IMG/VR virus record: IMGVR_UViG_3300042507_001723
Span: 1-38,988 of that record
Reading direction: 5' to 3' (one strand)
Origin: a virus
DNA: 38,988 nt
In this document: positions 1-6,909 of the stretch, in pieces
How the letters are laid out: each line of letters starts with the position of its first letter
Numbering within the stretch: the stretch's first letter is position 1
The notes under the pieces: model-generated
Database searches by the model: none
The model's input: only the letters and a program-made list of their open reading frames with translations
Told to the model about the DNA's origin: nothing
Made by a program: the position numbers and the translations under genes

Positions 1-126
1 AGAAGTTGCTGCCAAGTTAGCCACTGAAATAGTTGATACAACTGCTTCTTTAGCAGAAGGTACTGTGTATAGAGTTGTTAGTGTAGTTGCAGATGGGTTT
101 GATTGCCCAAGAACTTTTTTAGCCAT
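1..126 (-). CDS. 5' fragment of small virion protein gene (runs off left edge)
   Basis: This is the N-terminal 42 codons of the gene that is complete at 38645-38971; the nucleotide sequence is identical over these 126 bases. The start is ATG at 126, with AAGGAG upstream. It lies directly downstream of the tail fibre gene ending at 143. In a circular or permuted molecule the late operon therefore continues from that gene into the genes at the right end of the window. It is a partial duplicate created by the window ends, not a second gene. Confidence 0.85.
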   Translation of the reverse strand, partial: MAKKVLGQSNPSATTLTTLYTVPSAKEAVVSTISVANLAATS

Positions 127-142
127 AGTATTTCTCCTTAGG
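1..142. repeat. left copy of terminal direct repeat
   Basis: Bases 1-126 match 38846-38971 exactly, and the match continues to 142 (against 38988) with one substitution and one indel just upstream of the repeated start codon (AGTA here, TTGTA at the right end). The repeat covers the 5' part and ribosome binding site of the 108-residue tail gene. It suggests a circularly permuted or terminally redundant phage molecule, or an assembly overlap built from slightly different templates. Confidence 0.9.
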
Positions 143-1903
143 TTACGCACCCATCAGCATAAATACTGAAGGTGTTGGGTCGGTTACGATTGATGCCCAC
201 GAAGCGGCTGTTCCGTTTGTGGTTAAATATTTTCCTGAGTTACTTGTCTGTGATGGTAGAGCATCTACTGCTCCCCAAGAGGAAACTGTTCCATTGGTAG
301 TCAGGTACTTGCCTGAGTTACCAGTCTGGCTTGGCACTACATAAGTAGTTGAGTCAGTAGCAACCAAAGTCTTAGATGTAGGAATTGTAGTTCCGTTAAT
401 GCTAGTAGCAGTTGCTACACCCAGCACAGGAGTTATAAGTGTTGGAGTATTGTCAACTACGAACTTAGTACCAGTACCAGTCTGAGAAGCAATCGAAGTT
501 GCTGCCCCTACAGAAGTAATTGGACCAGTTAAATTAGACGGAGCAAGAACTGTGTTGTCAATATAGTATTTAGTAGCAGCATCTTGAGCATTGGTTGGGT
601 CACCAAGACCTGTAATCTTGTTAGTTCCCATAGCAAGTGCGCCTGACATTGTGCTGCCAGACTTAAGTACTACTGTGTCAGAGAAGTTTCCTGTGTCAGC
701 AATAGCAGCAGCAATCTCATCAAGAGTATCAAGAGTTGCAGGAGCACCAGCGACTAGGTTAGAAATTGCTGTACCTACATATGCTGTAGTTGCTACCTGA
801 GTAGTATTCGTACCAGCAGTAGCAGTTGGAGCAGTAGGAACACCAGTCAACGCTGGGCTTGCCAGCGGAGCATATGTGCTTGCTGCTGTAGCAGTTGCTA
901 ACTTAGCATCTAACTGAGTCTGTACTGCGCTAGTAACACCGTCTAGGTATCCAAGTTCAGTAGCAGATACTGTTGATGATGGAGCAATCTTTGTCCAAGC
1001 AATAGCAGCAGAAGCATTTACATCAGCATCTACGATGCTGTTAGTTGCGTTAATCTTGCTGTAAGCAATCTGAGCAGATGAGTTAACATCGGCGTTGACG
1101 ATAGCACCAGTACCAATAACTGTGGTCAGGCTTACGTTACCTGTACCATCAAAGGTGACTCCGCTTGCCTCTACATCTCCAGTTAGTTGGAATGTACGAC
1201 CAGTTGCTAGAGCAGTTGCAGTAGCAGCATTACCAGTTGTAGAACCAGATGAGCCAGTTACATTGCCAGTTAAGTTGCCTGTAAAGGTACCAGCAATAGT
1301 TCCCGTGCCAGTAATGGTTGGACTAGCAATTGTTGGGCTAGTGCCAAGAACATTTGCTCCAGAACCAGTTGAGGTTGTTACACCAGTACCACCATTGGCT
1401 ACTGGCAGTGTGCCAGTTACGCCTGTTGTTAAAGGCAATCCAGTAGCATTAGTAAGTGTTCCAGATGCTGGAGTTCCTAGAACTGGCGCTGTCATAGTTG
1501 GGCTAGTTAAAGTCTTATTAGTTAAAGTCTGAGTGTTAGTTGTACCAACTACAGCGCCAGTAGCGCCGTGTCCTGTTGTTGCTTCGATGTGAGTGTTGGC
1601 TTCGCGATAGTCGCGACCAATTGCCATATGGCGTACTATTGCGCCAGCAGAGTGGGCTACACCAGTTGAACCATCAACACCACGAACAATTGTAAGTGTA
1701 TTGCCGCTGGTAGCAGATATATCTACAATTTCTTCAAGGGCTGTATCTGGGTCAATTACAATTGTAAAAAGTTCACCAGCAGAGACGGTTACGCCACCGA
1801 GAAGAGATGAACCTGATACAACAGTTGTTGTTGTTGCGCTAGATGTCAAAGCAGCACTGAGGGTGGTTTGCTGTGAGCGGGACGAGTATTTTCTAGTTGT
1901 CAT
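143..1903 (-). CDS. tail fibre / tail spike-like protein, 586 aa
   Basis: A long, low-complexity protein rich in Thr, Gly, Ala, Ser and Asn. It has repeated short segments of the type [10 protein letters not shown] and [19 protein letters not shown], which are typical of the shaft repeats of trimeric phage tail fibres. The N-terminal part (about 1-110) is less repetitive and probably attaches to the virion; the C-terminus ends in the short motif PSVFMLMGA. The start is ATG with AAGGA upstream, 9 bases after the preceding structural gene. It is the last complete gene of the left arm of the late operon. The receptor-binding role is inferred; no enzymatic domain was seen. Confidence 0.75.
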   Translation of the reverse strand: MTTRKYSSRSQQTTLSAALTSSATTTTVVSGSSLLGGVTVSAGELFTIVIDPDTALEEIVDISATSGNTLTIVRGVDGSTGVAHSAGAIVRHMAIGRDYREANTHIEATTGHGATGAVVGTTNTQTLTNKTLTSPTMTAPVLGTPASGTLTNATGLPLTTGVTGTLPVANGGTGVTTSTGSGANVLGTSPTIASPTITGTGTIAGTFTGNLTGNVTGSSGSTTGNAATATALATGRTFQLTGDVEASGVTFDGTGNVSLTTVIGTGAIVNADVNSSAQIAYSKINATNSIVDADVNASAAIAWTKIAPSSTVSATELGYLDGVTSAVQTQLDAKLATATAASTYAPLASPALTGVPTAPTATAGTNTTQVATTAYVGTAISNLVAGAPATLDTLDEIAAAIADTGNFSDTVVLKSGSTMSGALAMGTNKITGLGDPTNAQDAATKYYIDNTVLAPSNLTGPITSVGAATSIASQTGTGTKFVVDNTPTLITPVLGVATATSINGTTIPTSKTLVATDSTTYVVPSQTGNSGKYLTTNGTVSSWGAVDALPSQTSNSGKYLTTNGTAASWASIVTDPTPSVFMLMGA

Positions 1904-1912
1904 TGCTGGTCC

Positions 1913-2848
1913 TTATCGGCGGGAGTAGTGGACTTTAGGAGGATAATTTTGTTGTTGTGCTTTTGTTTCTTCATTCAAGCGCTGTGAGTAAAGTGCGTAC
2001 AGTTGTTTAGTGGCAGACTGTGATGCGCCATATGGGCGCTTGCTATCTGTCTCATCAGCCTGTGGGCTAACTTGAGCAGCACGTGCTGGGTCTAGGAATG
2101 AAAGTAAACGGTAGGCTGCGCCCAGAATCACTACGTCCCGCGTTGATTCTGGCAAGCCTGTTTGAGTGGCATAGTCTTGAGCATTAGTGGTAAATGCTTC
2201 TGGGTCAGTCGCGTAAGTAACCTTAACTGTACGACCTGAGATGGGAGCCTCACCTAATGTAACTGTCTGAACAATATCAGTTCCAGTTGTATAGCCAAAG
2301 GCTTCTGGATTAGCAGTTGGGTCCCAGTCCCAGCGACGAATTGGACGCCACTCTTTTGATGGGCCAATCTCTTGCCATGATATTGTGATAATGTTCTTGA
2401 TGTTCATGTTGGCAAATGCGTAGGTTGACACTGCCGAATTAAATGTAAAGGTTGTTGTCTTTACAGCAAAGATGTTTGCGCCAAGCGAACGGATAGTATC
2501 ATTGATAGCACGCTTAATGCTATGACGTGGGAAGGTAGGAGAGATAGTTACCTTGGTATCGGCAGCATGTGTTGCCGCTGTTGTGCCTAGGTAGCCACGA
2601 CCATATGGAGCCACAGTTGCTGTATTAGCGATGCGGTCATAGTTATCTACCCACAGTAGTTCTTCTTCAATTTCAACAATACCCTTACCAACTGAATCAG
2701 TTGAGCCTAGAGACATAATCAAAGGAGAAGCACTTGATGACGTTGTGGTTGATATTGCAGTAGCAAGATAGGTTGAACGGTCTTGCTGAAATGTATAACC
2801 TGCTAAATTGATAAGTGTTTCATCAATCATATTAGTTAGAGTAGCCAT
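1913..2848 (-). CDS. virion structural protein, possible head-tail adaptor, 311 aa
   Basis: No firm family recognition. The protein is predicted mainly beta-strand in the first half, with an Ile/Glu-rich segment (GIVEIEEELLWVDNY, about 54-69). A helical part around 107-125 (SIKRAINDTIRSLGANIF) resembles neck or adaptor proteins that pack helices against the portal. The start ATG overlaps the stop of the 84-residue gene (TAATG). Its place between capsid-associated genes and the tail fibre fits an adaptor or tail-tubular-A-like role, which is an inference. Confidence 0.5.
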   Translation of the reverse strand: MATLTNMIDETLINLAGYTFQQDRSTYLATAISTTTSSSASPLIMSLGSTDSVGKGIVEIEEELLWVDNYDRIANTATVAPYGRGYLGTTAATHAADTKVTISPTFPRHSIKRAINDTIRSLGANIFAVKTTTFTFNSAVSTYAFANMNIKNIITISWQEIGPSKEWRPIRRWDWDPTANPEAFGYTTGTDIVQTVTLGEAPISGRTVKVTYATDPEAFTTNAQDYATQTGLPESTRDVVILGAAYRLLSFLDPARAAQVSPQADETDSKRPYGASQSATKQLYALYSQRLNEETKAQQQNYPPKVHYSRR

Positions 2849-3102
2849 TATAGATTTATGCTCCTTAACGCAGCAGGTGCTGCTAACCCAGTTGTTCCAG
2901 CAAGTTCATTACATACACCATCAATATCTTTGAACTGGTCTCTAGTTCTAGAGCCTGATACCTTAATGTTAAGTGCCCCTACTGTAGCCAGACCAGTAGT
3001 GCCAGCGTAGGCATTCGCAGCGCCTTGTTCTTCTAGTCCTGTAGTGCCAGCAAGCCTATTAAGTTCTGCTGCAAGACTGCTTCCTGCTTTGCCTAGTGCC
3101 AT
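2848..3102 (-). CDS. small AGTTGL-repeat protein, 84 aa
   Basis: It contains three copies of the motif AGTTGL (about residues 18-23, 33-38 and 68-73), each next to small-residue helices such as AELNRL or CNELAG. Similar short proteins with LAGTTGL repeats occur, as I recall, in structural regions of other environmental phages, but I know of no assigned function. The ATG has AAGGG upstream, and the stop overlaps the next start. Position in the late operon suggests a minor virion component. Confidence 0.6.
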   Translation of the reverse strand: MALGKAGSSLAAELNRLAGTTGLEEQGAANAYAGTTGLATVGALNIKVSGSRTRDQFKDIDGVCNELAGTTGLAAPAALRSINL

Positions 3103-3105
3103 TGG

Positions 3106-3831
3106 TTAACCCTTCTGATAACGTTTCGGAAGTACTAAGTTAGACTTCTTTTCTTCTTTTCCTGCTCCAAAGAATGCTTTGTAGTAATGTTCATCAAATG
3201 AGAACCGCTTCATATGTGGAACGGTTGCTCCTGTGTGGCACCATACTGGTACATCTGCTTTGTCGCATAGGGCGAAGAAATAAATATCTTCTCCCATAAA
3301 TTGTTTTCCTACGCCAACCTCTGTAAAGATTGGAGCATTTGGTACTGCTTCGATAATCTTAGTAATAACGCTACGGTGCATGAGCACAAAGCCCATACCT
3401 GCTGCGCCAACCTGAATCAGTTGGTTCTCTGGCATTGGATGTAAACGCTTGATTCCAACTGCGCCTTCTTCTTCAACAAACTCGAATACCGTAGGCATTG
3501 GAATCATTAAAGGTTCTTCAGGTGTATCAGTCGTAAAGTATACACCAGTAAGTAAAGGTTTAGTCTCCGCATCGCGGTTATCCCATAATAGTTTGAACTT
3601 CTCTGGGCTAACTACAACATCTGAGTCTAGCCATAATAGCCAGTCAGACTTGTTGTTCTCATACCAATACTTGACGATGGTTTCCCTCTGACGACCAATC
3701 TGGTTACCCTGACTGCGTACTGAGGTTTCAAACTTTAACCCTGAGTGTAGTAGAACATCTATCATACCCTGAGTAAACTTACCATCGACCATACCATTGT
3801 CGCACCAGGCGACCGAAATTGTTTCTTGCAT
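3106..3831 (-). CDS. glycosyltransferase, GT-A fold (GT2-like), 241 aa
   Basis: A DSD metal/nucleotide-sugar motif sits in the context WLLWLDSDVVV (about residues 66-74). Downstream a GEDIYFFALC segment supplies the acidic catalytic-side residues usual in GT-A enzymes. The ATG at 3831 is preferred because AAGGTGGGG lies just upstream. An in-frame GTG at 3855 would add eight residues but overlaps the previous gene. The enzyme probably transfers a sugar from a nucleotide sugar in the host cytoplasm. Being embedded among virion genes suggests it glycosylates a structural protein; the acceptor is unknown. Confidence 0.75.
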   Translation of the reverse strand: MQETISVAWCDNGMVDGKFTQGMIDVLLHSGLKFETSVRSQGNQIGRQRETIVKYWYENNKSDWLLWLDSDVVVSPEKFKLLWDNRDAETKPLLTGVYFTTDTPEEPLMIPMPTVFEFVEEEGAVGIKRLHPMPENQLIQVGAAGMGFVLMHRSVITKIIEAVPNAPIFTEVGVGKQFMGEDIYFFALCDKADVPVWCHTGATVPHMKRFSFDEHYYKAFFGAGKEEKKSNLVLPKRYQKG

Positions 3832-3848
3832 TGTCCCCACCTTTTTAG

Positions 3849-4106
3849 TTACCACTTAACCTTATCTGCCCAATATGCTGCAGACATTTTACCTTTTGCA
3901 ATGTTCTTTGCGTGACGTGCTTTGAATGACGCTTGACGTGCCGTTGGCTTTTTATCGCCAGTGACACCCTGTTGACCAAAGCGAATAGTTTTAACCTGAG
4001 TACCTTCTTTAGCCACAACTACGTGTGACTTCTTTGGGTGGTTGGGTGTACGCTTTGGCTTATTAAAGCCAGATACGCCTGCTCGCTTTAGTCTTGGGTC
4101 GCTCAT
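3849..4106 (-). CDS. conserved phage protein, DUF6321-like, 85 aa
   Basis: A small, very basic protein with the arrangement NKPKRTPNHPKKSHVVVAKEG...KTIRFGQQG...ASFKARHAKNIAKGKMSAAYWADKVKW. This matches, from memory, the DUF6321 family common in phages (the family number was not checked). The conserved RHAKN and final AxYWxxKVKW stand out. The start overlaps the previous stop by ATGA, so it is translationally coupled. Function is unknown; the strong positive charge suggests nucleic acid or capsid contact. Confidence 0.65.
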   Translation of the reverse strand: MSDPRLKRAGVSGFNKPKRTPNHPKKSHVVVAKEGTQVKTIRFGQQGVTGDKKPTARQASFKARHAKNIAKGKMSAAYWADKVKW

Positions 4107-4378
4107 TTTTTAGCAGGAGCCTTTTTTGGCATAGGCATCTTGCCCATGTTACGTGTATTAAGTGGCGTACGCGGACCTACATTTCTTGTAGGAGGTGTAA
4201 CCTGCGTTCCGCTTTCGTTATAACGGCGACCTTGTAGTACTGCTCCCCAGAACTGTCCAGCCTCTTGTGCTTGCTGCTTTTTACCAGCGGTGCTTGGGCC
4301 ACCCATAGTCTTATTCCAGTCTTTGTATTCTTTAACAATGTTTCCAATATATTTGACTGGATTCTTTACGTAACTCAT
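4103..4378 (-). CDS. hypothetical basic protein, 91 aa
   Basis: Not recognised. The N-terminus (NPVKYIGNIVKEYKDWNKTMGG) looks helical. The C-terminal half is Pro/Lys/Arg rich and ends in a lysine-rich tail. Its ATG overlaps the stop of the 53-residue gene (TAATG), and its own stop overlaps the next start (ATGA). It belongs to a tightly coupled set of small basic proteins between the capsid gene and the glycosyltransferase. Confidence 0.6.
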   Translation of the reverse strand: MSYVKNPVKYIGNIVKEYKDWNKTMGGPSTAGKKQQAQEAGQFWGAVLQGRRYNESGTQVTPPTRNVGPRTPLNTRNMGKMPMPKKAPAKK

Positions 4379-4539
4379 TACTTAACCATCTTCTTCTTGG
4401 CAGCCTTCTTCTTCATACCCTTTTTCATTTCCATCATCTTCTCAGACTTGGATTCCATCTTTTCTCCAGCAGCATAAGCCTTAGCAGCTTTCTTGCCCGC
4501 AGGTGTATAAGGAAACTTCTTCATTCCGACTTTTGGCAT
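4378..4539 (-). CDS. lysine/methionine-rich small protein, 53 aa
   Basis: The protein begins MPKVGMKKFPYTPAGKKAAK and becomes almost entirely Lys, Met, Ala and Glu. The start ATG overlaps the stop of the 143-residue gene (TAATG) and its own stop overlaps the next ATG in the same way, with AGGACA upstream. The coupling at both ends makes it a real gene despite its length. Short proteins with a similar KKFPYTPAGK opening recur in aquatic phages; their role is unknown. Confidence 0.65.
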   Translation of the reverse strand: MPKVGMKKFPYTPAGKKAAKAYAAGEKMESKSEKMMEMKKGMKKKAAKKKMVK

Positions 4540-4970
4540 TATATTTGTCCTATCTCTTTCATGACCTCAACGGCCTTAGGGGTGATGTCTTTAGCCTTAG
4601 GCATTGAGTCGGCATCATATGCCTGGCCTAAGTTTTCGGACGCTTTGTGCGCTTGCTCTATGTCGTGCATTCTAGTACCAGCAGGTTGAATTCCTTGGCG
4701 TCTTGCATCGCGGTAAGCACCTAGTTCGGAGTTCCATTTCTTGTCAGGAATGTCTCTGCCTGCATCTCCTGTATTAAGTTGTAACCCTCTTGCCTTGCAT
4801 CCAAAGCAATCTTCATCGCACATGGTGTGGTCAATCGGAATGTCATCTTCATCTTTAAACGGTATATCTGACACTGCGTCACATAGAACGCATCCCCATG
4901 TCTTTGCTATGAAATCATGGTTCTCGTCAAATCCCCAGTCAAGTACCTTACTGATATGACTACAGTTCAT
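4539..4970 (-). CDS. putative zinc-binding phage protein, 143 aa
   Basis: Cysteines lie at 3, 27, 30, 51, 55 and 58 (CVLC followed by CDEDCFGC), with His nearby, suggesting one zinc site. The C-terminal part (about 65-143) is helical and charged, with GDAGRDIPDKKWNSELGAYR then AHKASENLGQAY. The gene follows the 90-residue gene by 7 bases and is coupled to the 53-residue gene. I know of no assigned function; its position implies a capsid- or assembly-associated protein. Confidence 0.6.
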   Translation of the reverse strand: MNCSHISKVLDWGFDENHDFIAKTWGCVLCDAVSDIPFKDEDDIPIDHTMCDEDCFGCKARGLQLNTGDAGRDIPDKKWNSELGAYRDARRQGIQPAGTRMHDIEQAHKASENLGQAYDADSMPKAKDITPKAVEVMKEIGQI

Positions 4971-4977
4971 CTTGTCC

Positions 4978-5250
4978 CTATTCTGCTGTAAAGTTTGCTT
5001 CCGTTACATCTACTCCACCAGCAATTAATGCTGCCTTAGTAGCTTCACTAATGTTTGGGTGCACGTAACCACCACGGTAAATTTCATCGTAATCATCTTG
5101 AGCGTCATCTTGAATATAACGAACTTGTGAATAAGTTCCACCACTTTTAACAATGGTAATACCCTTGCGAAGTTTGGCAAAGTAAAACAAACGATGCCCA
5201 CCTGAAGGTCCCTCTAGGACGTAAGGTGTAGTGAATTTGTATGTTGCCAT
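4978..5250 (-). CDS. hypothetical protein downstream of capsid gene, 90 aa
   Basis: Not recognised. The sequence looks beta-rich (YKFTTPYVLEGPSGGHRLFYF, ITIVKSGGTYSQVRYI) with a short helical end. The size and position just after the major capsid protein would suit a capsid decoration or head-completion protein, but this is only inferred from context. The start has AAGGAG at good spacing. Confidence 0.55.
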   Translation of the reverse strand: MATYKFTTPYVLEGPSGGHRLFYFAKLRKGITIVKSGGTYSQVRYIQDDAQDDYDEIYRGGYVHPNISEATKAALIAGGVDVTEANFTAE

Positions 5251-5276
5251 TAGTTCTCCTTAATGAACTTACTCTA

Positions 5277-5302
5277 TGGCAGAGAGTTTTATCCCTCTGC
5301 CA
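5277..5302 (-). other. intercistronic hairpin after capsid gene
   Basis: TGGCAGAG and CTCTGCCA form a perfect 8-bp stem with a 10-base loop, directly after the major capsid stop codon on the minus strand. No U-run follows, so it looks more like an mRNA 3'-end stabiliser or partial attenuator than an intrinsic terminator. It could help give the capsid gene a higher message level than the genes downstream. Confidence 0.5.
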
Positions 5303-5315
5303 CAGCGTCAATCAA

Positions 5316-6269
5316 CTAAGCGATTGATGAACCTGACTCAATGCGGTACAGGGCTTCTTCGCGATAGCGAGCGAAACCAAGAACTCCGTACCAACCCATT
5401 GGGCGGTGGCGCATTAACTTGTCCACTACTGGACCAATTACTACGTGTGGTTCTTCAGCAACGGCTTCTGCCATTGCTTGCTGTCCTGCGAGGATTGTGC
5501 GATACACCTTTGCAGATGAAGCACCATCAGTTGCTGAGTAAAGGCGTGGTGACTCTACGAAGTAAGCACCTTCGTATGTACCAATTTCGCCAGCCCAGAT
5601 GCGGTCCTGTGCAGAACCGTATTGGTTTGGAAGCAACCAGCCTGCTGAACCTGTCTCTGCACGAAGGTCGTGTGAAACTTCTGGGTGGATACCAGCCCAG
5701 TATAGTGAGCCCTTGCGAGCAGTTGTCTTACCAGCACGAAGCTTAGCAACAGCCTTGCGGATGTTAGCTGAAGATAGTGTTGCAGCAGCAGTAACTGTTG
5801 CTGTAGATGTAGCTGTTGAACCAGAGTAGATTACGTTGGTTCCGCCACGAAGTGTTGTCATTGCAACAGAGTCGATTGAATCGGCTAGGTTGAATGCAAT
5901 AATGTTAGCAATCGCTGGGTCTACATCAGCAAGGCTGAATAGTTCCAAAGCGCGTGTTACAAGAACAGAGTTACCGTACTCGTTAAGAGTAATGGTTACT
6001 GATGTTGGTGTAGACATTGCTACTGCATCTGGGTCTGTTGTTTCAGTCAGTGCTGTAGTTGCTGCAGCTAGGTCAACATAACGTTGTAGAACAACTGTTG
6101 AACCTGGGATTGATTGGTTTGTTGGGCGCTTGTCTGCGACAGAACGAATTAGGGGTTCTGAACGGAGAGCAAACTCAAGAAGACGGTCATACGCCTTCTG
6201 TACTAAACCTGCTGAACCTGCTGTTCCGCCTAAAGAAGCGGAGTCTGAGGATACGTAGGCATTAGCCAT
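5316..6269 (-). CDS. major capsid protein, N4-gp56 family, 317 aa
   Basis: The N-terminal half has the features I associate with the N4-gp56 capsid family: LIRSVADKRPTNQSIPGSTV, then the LTETTDPDA loop, then SVTITLNEYGNSVLVTRALE and a DSIDSVAMTTLRGGTN helix. A later GSLYWAGIHPEVSHDLRAE segment and a GTYEGAYFVESPRL strand follow the same family order. The length suits an HK97-fold capsid subunit. The ribosome binding site is a full GGAGGTGA, the strongest in the late region, consistent with a highly made protein. Scaffold is encoded immediately upstream. Confidence 0.85.
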   Translation of the reverse strand: MANAYVSSDSASLGGTAGSAGLVQKAYDRLLEFALRSEPLIRSVADKRPTNQSIPGSTVVLQRYVDLAAATTALTETTDPDAVAMSTPTSVTITLNEYGNSVLVTRALELFSLADVDPAIANIIAFNLADSIDSVAMTTLRGGTNVIYSGSTATSTATVTAAATLSSANIRKAVAKLRAGKTTARKGSLYWAGIHPEVSHDLRAETGSAGWLLPNQYGSAQDRIWAGEIGTYEGAYFVESPRLYSATDGASSAKVYRTILAGQQAMAEAVAEEPHVVIGPVVDKLMRHRPMGWYGVLGFARYREEALYRIESGSSIA

Positions 6270-6305
6270 GTTGTCACCTCCAAGTGACTAGATACTATGA
6301 ATGAG

Positions 6306-6788
6306 TTATTGTTGTGAACGGAGAATAGATAAGATTTCTTCTGCGGATTCCGCAGCGCCTAATCGTTGTTCTAAGTTCTCTGCTCGGTCAGGTGTTATTG
6401 CACCTTGCATAACGGCATCCTGCTGCCGCAATGCGGCACGGTCATACTCGTTAGCATTTGGTGCGTCCTTAGCAATAGACATTCCGAATAAGTCTCCATT
6501 ATCTTCAAGCCAGGTATTAACTGACTCTTCGCTAACTTCGTCTAAATCTTTCAGAACTAGTCTTGCTGCTTTAGGATTAACACCCTTTTGTTCTAGGATT
6601 TCTTTGACTGTACGCTCACGCTGCACCTTGGAGAATCCCTCAAGTTGCTCAGTGAGTTCTTTGATACGTTTTTCATCGGAACGTTTAGCTTTACGTAACT
6701 TCTTTAAGAGGTCACTTCCGCTTTCGTTACCAGTAATGATATCGGTATCTTGGTCGTCTTCGTCTTCATCCCAGTAGTTGTTGCTCAT
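6306..6788 (-). CDS. capsid scaffolding protein, 160 aa
   Basis: A highly charged protein with an acidic N-terminus (WDEDEDDQDTDII). A long helical/coiled-coil centre (LLKKLRKAKRSDEKRIKELTEQLEGF) and a helical C-terminus follow. This composition, and the position directly upstream of the major capsid gene, are characteristic of phage scaffolds. The ATG at 6788 with GGGTGG upstream is chosen; an upstream TTG at 6824 would add twelve unlikely residues. The protein would be lost or cleaved during head maturation. Confidence 0.75.
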   Translation of the reverse strand: MSNNYWDEDEDDQDTDIITGNESGSDLLKKLRKAKRSDEKRIKELTEQLEGFSKVQRERTVKEILEQKGVNPKAARLVLKDLDEVSEESVNTWLEDNGDLFGMSIAKDAPNANEYDRAALRQQDAVMQGAITPDRAENLEQRLGAAESAEEILSILRSQQ

Positions 6789-6909
6789 AGCAACTGTCCA
6801 CCCTTCTATTCGTTTTAGTCGCAAGCCTCAGATTCCAATCGGGGGATTGGGCTGGCTCTTGCTCTCGGTCTTGTACGCTATGCGGGGCCGATAGGTCCGC
6901 ACAGGATTC
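6789..6909 (-). other. 121-bp gap with GC-rich inverted repeats upstream of scaffold
   Basis: This is the longest gap in the left arm of the late operon. It contains a perfect CCAATC-GGGG-GATTGG hairpin and an imperfect GC-rich repeat (GCGGACC facing GGCCCCGC) within 6880-6900. No T-run terminator, tRNA fold or clear promoter was found. It may be a processing or stabilising site that separates scaffold/capsid message from the internal-protein message. Confidence 0.35.

Noticed and set aside
1-142. Insertion sequence or transposon ends
   Set aside because: The repeat is direct, lies exactly at the window ends and contains the start of a structural gene; no transposase is present.
5276-5746. 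Plus-strand 156-codon frame opposite the capsid gene
   Set aside because: It opposes a well-supported major capsid gene and has no recognisable domain or ribosome binding site.
6789-6909. tRNA or intrinsic terminator in the gap upstream of scaffold
   Set aside because: Hairpins are present but no T arm, no cloverleaf and no T-run were found on either strand.
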